Assembly: GCA_964017045.1 (NCBI GenBank)
Contig: OZ024809.1
Span: 26,714,618 to 26,778,617, forward strand
Source: Omphiscola glabra
Lineage: Eukaryota; Mollusca; Gastropoda; Lymnaeidae
Length of the DNA stretch: 64,000 bases
Direction of reading: 5' to 3'
Each line of letters opens with the position of its first letter. Within the stretch, counting starts at the first letter, position 1. Positions 60,746 through 64,000 of this stretch are shown here, in pieces. Both the position numbers and the translations under genes were made by a program. The notes below the pieces were generated by a model. That model saw only the letters and a program-made list of their open reading frames with translations. It did not search any database and was not told the origin of the DNA.

Positions 60746-61877
60746 TCTATTAACTCACTAACAACCTGTACATTCTTGCTATCTCACTTGTAACATGTCG
60801 TTCTTTTTGTATTTTAGTCTCCAAACATTTGAGCCATTCCCGAAGAGCCAACAGAACTTAAATATTGGGGTTTGGGGGGGGGGGAAGCACCTTGACTCGC
60901 AGCGCATTTGGATGCATCAACTCGTGACAGATCTTCACTTTTGATCTATTCCGAAATACATGATATGTCGTTAAAATTTCGTCATATGCTTATGCTTAAT
61001 GCACGTTATTTCAGGGCATGAAACTGAAATAATGCTTCCCCGTATCCGCCTCATTGAGAACCTCTGAATATGTGTCTCAGCGAATTGCGGTGCTAATGTG
61101 TTTCTTGAATGTGACCAAATTAAAGACTGTAAATTCCTAATCTACAAGCTTTATTTTAAAAAATACTTATTGCCCAAAACTCGTGTGCCTTGTAATTATT
61201 AAGTAAAAAATTGATGATATTTCATCTCTATTGTAATCCAATTCACTTTACTGAATTCCAGTTACGAAATTTCCATTTTGTATCTCTTAACAAATGTGGC
61301 TGTGTACATTCTTGTGTTTAAAGTAGTCACCACTCAGTAGTGTAGGAGGCTAATCTGATGGCATTGGAGGATTAAAATTAAACGAACATTTTAGAACGAT
61401 GGGAATTATGAAGTCAAAATATGGATCTGGAATGTTGAATTTTTAAGTCAAAATATGGACCTCGAATGCTGACTGCAAATTGAGAATGAGGGCTCAAATA
61501 TGCCCCAAGCTCTAAGTCTAACATTAGCAGAAAGTGTGTAGAGATTTTAAAGTGAAACAAATGTTTATGTCGCTCTCAATCTTGGCGGCTTCTATTTATT
61601 TTTCATGTTCCCGTTTCAAGGCTCACATCTGCCGATATTTTACACATCCAATACTTGAAAAGTACACATCCGATGATGGGCATATTTTTTGTTGTTTTTG
61701 TGTTTTTTCTTCCATTCCGGTCAAAGTCGTAGACAATAATCACCTTCTATTCCAGTCCCATTTTTTGTCTGTAACACTGCGAGACTCATCAAGAGTTGAT
61801 GAATCCTTAACAATTTGACTTGAAGTGTAGGAATGGGAAATACTAAATATGGCAGCTCTTGCGGTTTCTTTTGGCCT
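60746..61877. other. single-copy sequence
   Basis: A G run at 60873-60882. The 94-codon frame at 61534 is unrecognised. Confidence 0.5.
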
Positions 61878-62097
61878 GCTCAATGGGAGCTTAAATTGTC
61901 GCCATTGTGCTGCTTGTTATGGGAGCTTAAATTGTCCCCATTGTGCTGCTTGTTATGGGAGCTTAAATTGTCCCCATTGTGCTGCTTGTTATGGGAGCTT
62001 AAATTGTCGCCATTGTGCTGCTTGTTATGGGAGCTTAAATTGTCCCCATTGTGCTGCTTGTTATGGGAGCTTAAATTGTCGCCATTGTTCTGCTTTT
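61878..62097 (+). repeat. 36-bp minisatellite, 6 copies
   Basis: The unit contains GGGAGCTTAAATTGTCGCCA then TTGTGCTGCTTGTTAT; TCGCC and TCCCC forms alternate irregularly. Confidence 0.95.
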
Positions 62098-62589
62098 CAT
62101 CGTGCACTCTCAGAACTTTCTTGTATCACAATTTGTGTTTTTTTTTTTGGTTTTTTTAATGCGTGTTGAAATTTTTAAAATTGCGTTCGGTGTCTTATTC
62201 TGATCATTAAAGTTCAGTAGTTCTTCTGGCTTGTAGATCAAGGATTTCACATAAAATAAGCTTTTATATTTCTTTAATTCATTAAAAAAACTGTGAATAA
62301 TTTTAAAAATCAATTGTCCAAAAGCTTGTTCTGTGAAGTTACTTGGGCGTCGACAGAAATATGCCTATACTTTTTTTTTGTATTATTCTTATTATTCAGA
62401 TTTGAACAAAACGGTGAGTCTAGGAGTTGTAGTAATAAGTGAACTATTTAGTGTTGGTTTTTAAGGTTGTCATTCTTCAAGTGACAAAATAATTCTACGC
62501 GTGTCGCTGTTATTAGCATTGATGAATTTACTACTCCAAGACTTTGAGAAGCGTTTAAACCTGTTTCTTTTGACATGAAGAATCTACAC
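62098..62589. other. AT-rich single-copy sequence
   Basis: Nothing recognised. Confidence 0.5.
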
Positions 62590-62786
62590 CAGCGGTTCTC
62601 AGCCTGTGGGTCGCGACCCCTTTGGGGGTCGAACGACCCTTTCCCAGGGGTCGCCTAAGACCATCGGATAGCACATATGCTCTACAGTTATGAAGTAGCA
62701 ACGGAAATAATTGTGTGGCTAGGGGTCGCCACAACATTAGGAACTGTATTGAAGGGTCGTGGCATTAGGAAGGTTGAGAACCAGTG
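62590..62786 (-). mobile_element. SPIN-like hAT MITE (197 bp)
   Basis: The element begins CAGCGGTTCTCAGCCTG and ends TTGAGAACCAGTG. The flanks ATCTACAC and ATCTTCAC form an 8-bp target duplication with one mismatch. It looks the most intact of the six copies, with the full GGGTCGCGACCCC head and TAAGACCATCGG interior. Confidence 0.85.
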
Positions 62787-63145
62787 ATCTTCACTTTTCG
62801 ACATCATTTTTTTTATACCTTTCAATTATTGCATTTTTGAATGACTTTAACTTTCCACACAGACAGCGAGACAACGTTATATGTTATGAATATAATTCTG
62901 AATATGTCGTGAGTATTCCTACTAATCATGAACGCAACAAATGTTGCTTGGAACCATTGGAATCGTGACATTGTCTGCACATTTATTTTGAACAGCAAAC
63001 GAATAAGGCTTCTCCGTGGCGTCATCGGAGAGATCATTGTTGGATTCAAAGTAGCTGTGGTCAGAATTATGGTAATTCAAGAACCTCAAAGATGGCTCCC
63101 CCGAGGTCTGTGGCATCAGTAAGCATGTCTTAGAGTTAGACTCTG
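62787..63145. other. single-copy sequence
   Basis: Overlapping frames on both strands, none with a known motif. Confidence 0.5.
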
Positions 63146-63327
63146 GCAAAAGAGCAGTCCCTTAGAGAATGTATGCACATAGCAAGTCGTTGGCAAGAGA
63201 GCAGTTCCTTAGAGAATGTATGCACACAGCAAGTCGTTGGCAAGAGAGCAGTCCCTTAGAGAATGTATGCACTCAGCAAGTCGTTGGCTAGAGAGCAGTC
63301 CCTTAGAGAATGTATGCACACAGCAAT
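63146..63327 (+). repeat. 47-bp tandem repeat, 4 copies
   Basis: The unit contains CAAGTCGTTGGCAAGAGAGC then AGTCCCTTAGAGAATGTATG and CACACAG. Confidence 0.93.
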
Positions 63328-64000
63328 TCGTGCTGTTGGGTAAATTCTTTTGAAGTTGCCGAAATACGGAGACACATTCCTGCGGTGGAGGTGTCAGAAT
63401 TTAGTGCGCCTATAATTCATGGACATTCATCTTCTTTTCGAAATGAGGTGTTCCTACGCCAGGACCCACTGGCCCCCTTTGACACTCCACTCATTCATTT
63501 CGTGAATTCCGGGAACATTTAAGTCAGGGGGAGAAAAAAAAGGGGGAGGGGGAGATAAGTCTTTAGCTTTTCCGATCAGTTGTCCTTAAACGTCACATAA
63601 GGTAAGGGGTGTATTGAAACGTTTTGAAAAACCAGATTAATCCTCCAGTGATTTAGAATCGTTGTTGGTCGTGGTGAGAATGTGTGAAGGTAGCTGCAGC
63701 TGGGCGATGTCCTGGCCTCCATGTGTCTAACTTGACGACTGGGCAAGGAGATAAAGCATGACTGCCTTTTATTGTCAAGTCGTTGCTTTTTTTCCCCTCC
63801 CCCATTAAAGAATTGTTTGCACTTGACAAATAGATTCGTCTTATTTATCATCTCTTTAAACCTTCTTAATTCATCAATGTACTATGTTGTCTGTTGAAGA
63901 ATGAGTGACTAGAGAAATTTCGGTAAATACTTCATGAGACCTAGTGAATTATTAATTTTTTTTTTAAATTTAAGATGGGAAGATAACATCAAAGAGTGGA
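63328..64000. other. single-copy sequence
   Basis: A frame at 63310-63522 has a protein-like residue mix after the repeat (VAEIRRHIPAVEVSEF) but no recognised family. The rest is AT-rich. Confidence 0.5.

Noticed and set aside
63310..63522. 70-codon frame with a protein-like composition
   Set aside because: Starts inside a tandem repeat and matches no family known to me; kept only as a note in the end region.

Overview
This is eukaryotic, animal-type DNA: intron-rich, AT-rich, with no operons, CRISPR array, rRNA or recognisable tRNA. The only coding sequence I can name is one exon at about 28842-29611 (+). It encodes the N-terminus of an FNDC3-family protein (fibronectin type III domain-containing protein 3) and ends in a clean splice donor. 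SPIN-like hAT transposons, a LINE tail typical of invertebrates and the extreme minisatellite load suggest an invertebrate, plausibly a gastropod mollusc such as a pulmonate snail. That species guess is inference only.

Tandem repeats fill roughly 30% of the window (about 20 kb by my tally of array lengths). The main arrays are 21 bp (0.6-1.0 kb), 39 bp (6.6-7.5 kb), a tetranucleotide (9.9-10.4 kb), 30 bp in two opposite-facing blocks (12.3 and 13.3-14.0 kb) followed by a mixed 30/49 bp array (to 15.3 kb), 28 bp (19.4 kb), 57 bp (20.5 kb), 78 bp (26.0 kb), 44 bp (32.8 kb), about 51 bp (37.0 kb), 27-28 bp and 25 bp back to back (41.1-44.0 kb), 20 bp (49.9 kb), two unrelated 40-bp satellites (50.8-53.5 and 55.9-57.8 kb), and several smaller ones. 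Many long open frames here are artefacts: a unit divisible by three keeps frames open on both strands.

Between the arrays lie short mobile elements, many with target-site duplications (TSDs). There are six SPIN-like hAT copies; two 185-bp hAT MITEs with perfect TSDs; a 190-bp hAT MITE with a perfect TSD; two more hAT-like elements; and a PIF/Harbinger-like MITE sitting inside a tandem array. There are also two 5'-truncated non-LTR retrotransposon 3' ends sharing a strong 3' hairpin, a 92-bp insertion with a 13-bp TSD and a hammerhead-like core, a foldback element, and a 1.9-kb region bounded by 106-bp inverted repeats.

The FNDC3 exon therefore sits in a very large, repeat-filled gene environment. 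No other FNDC3 exon was recognised in the 28 kb upstream or the 34 kb downstream, apart from a possible 49-nt 5' UTR exon at 28672-28720. All calls come from reading the sequence; no database search was possible.
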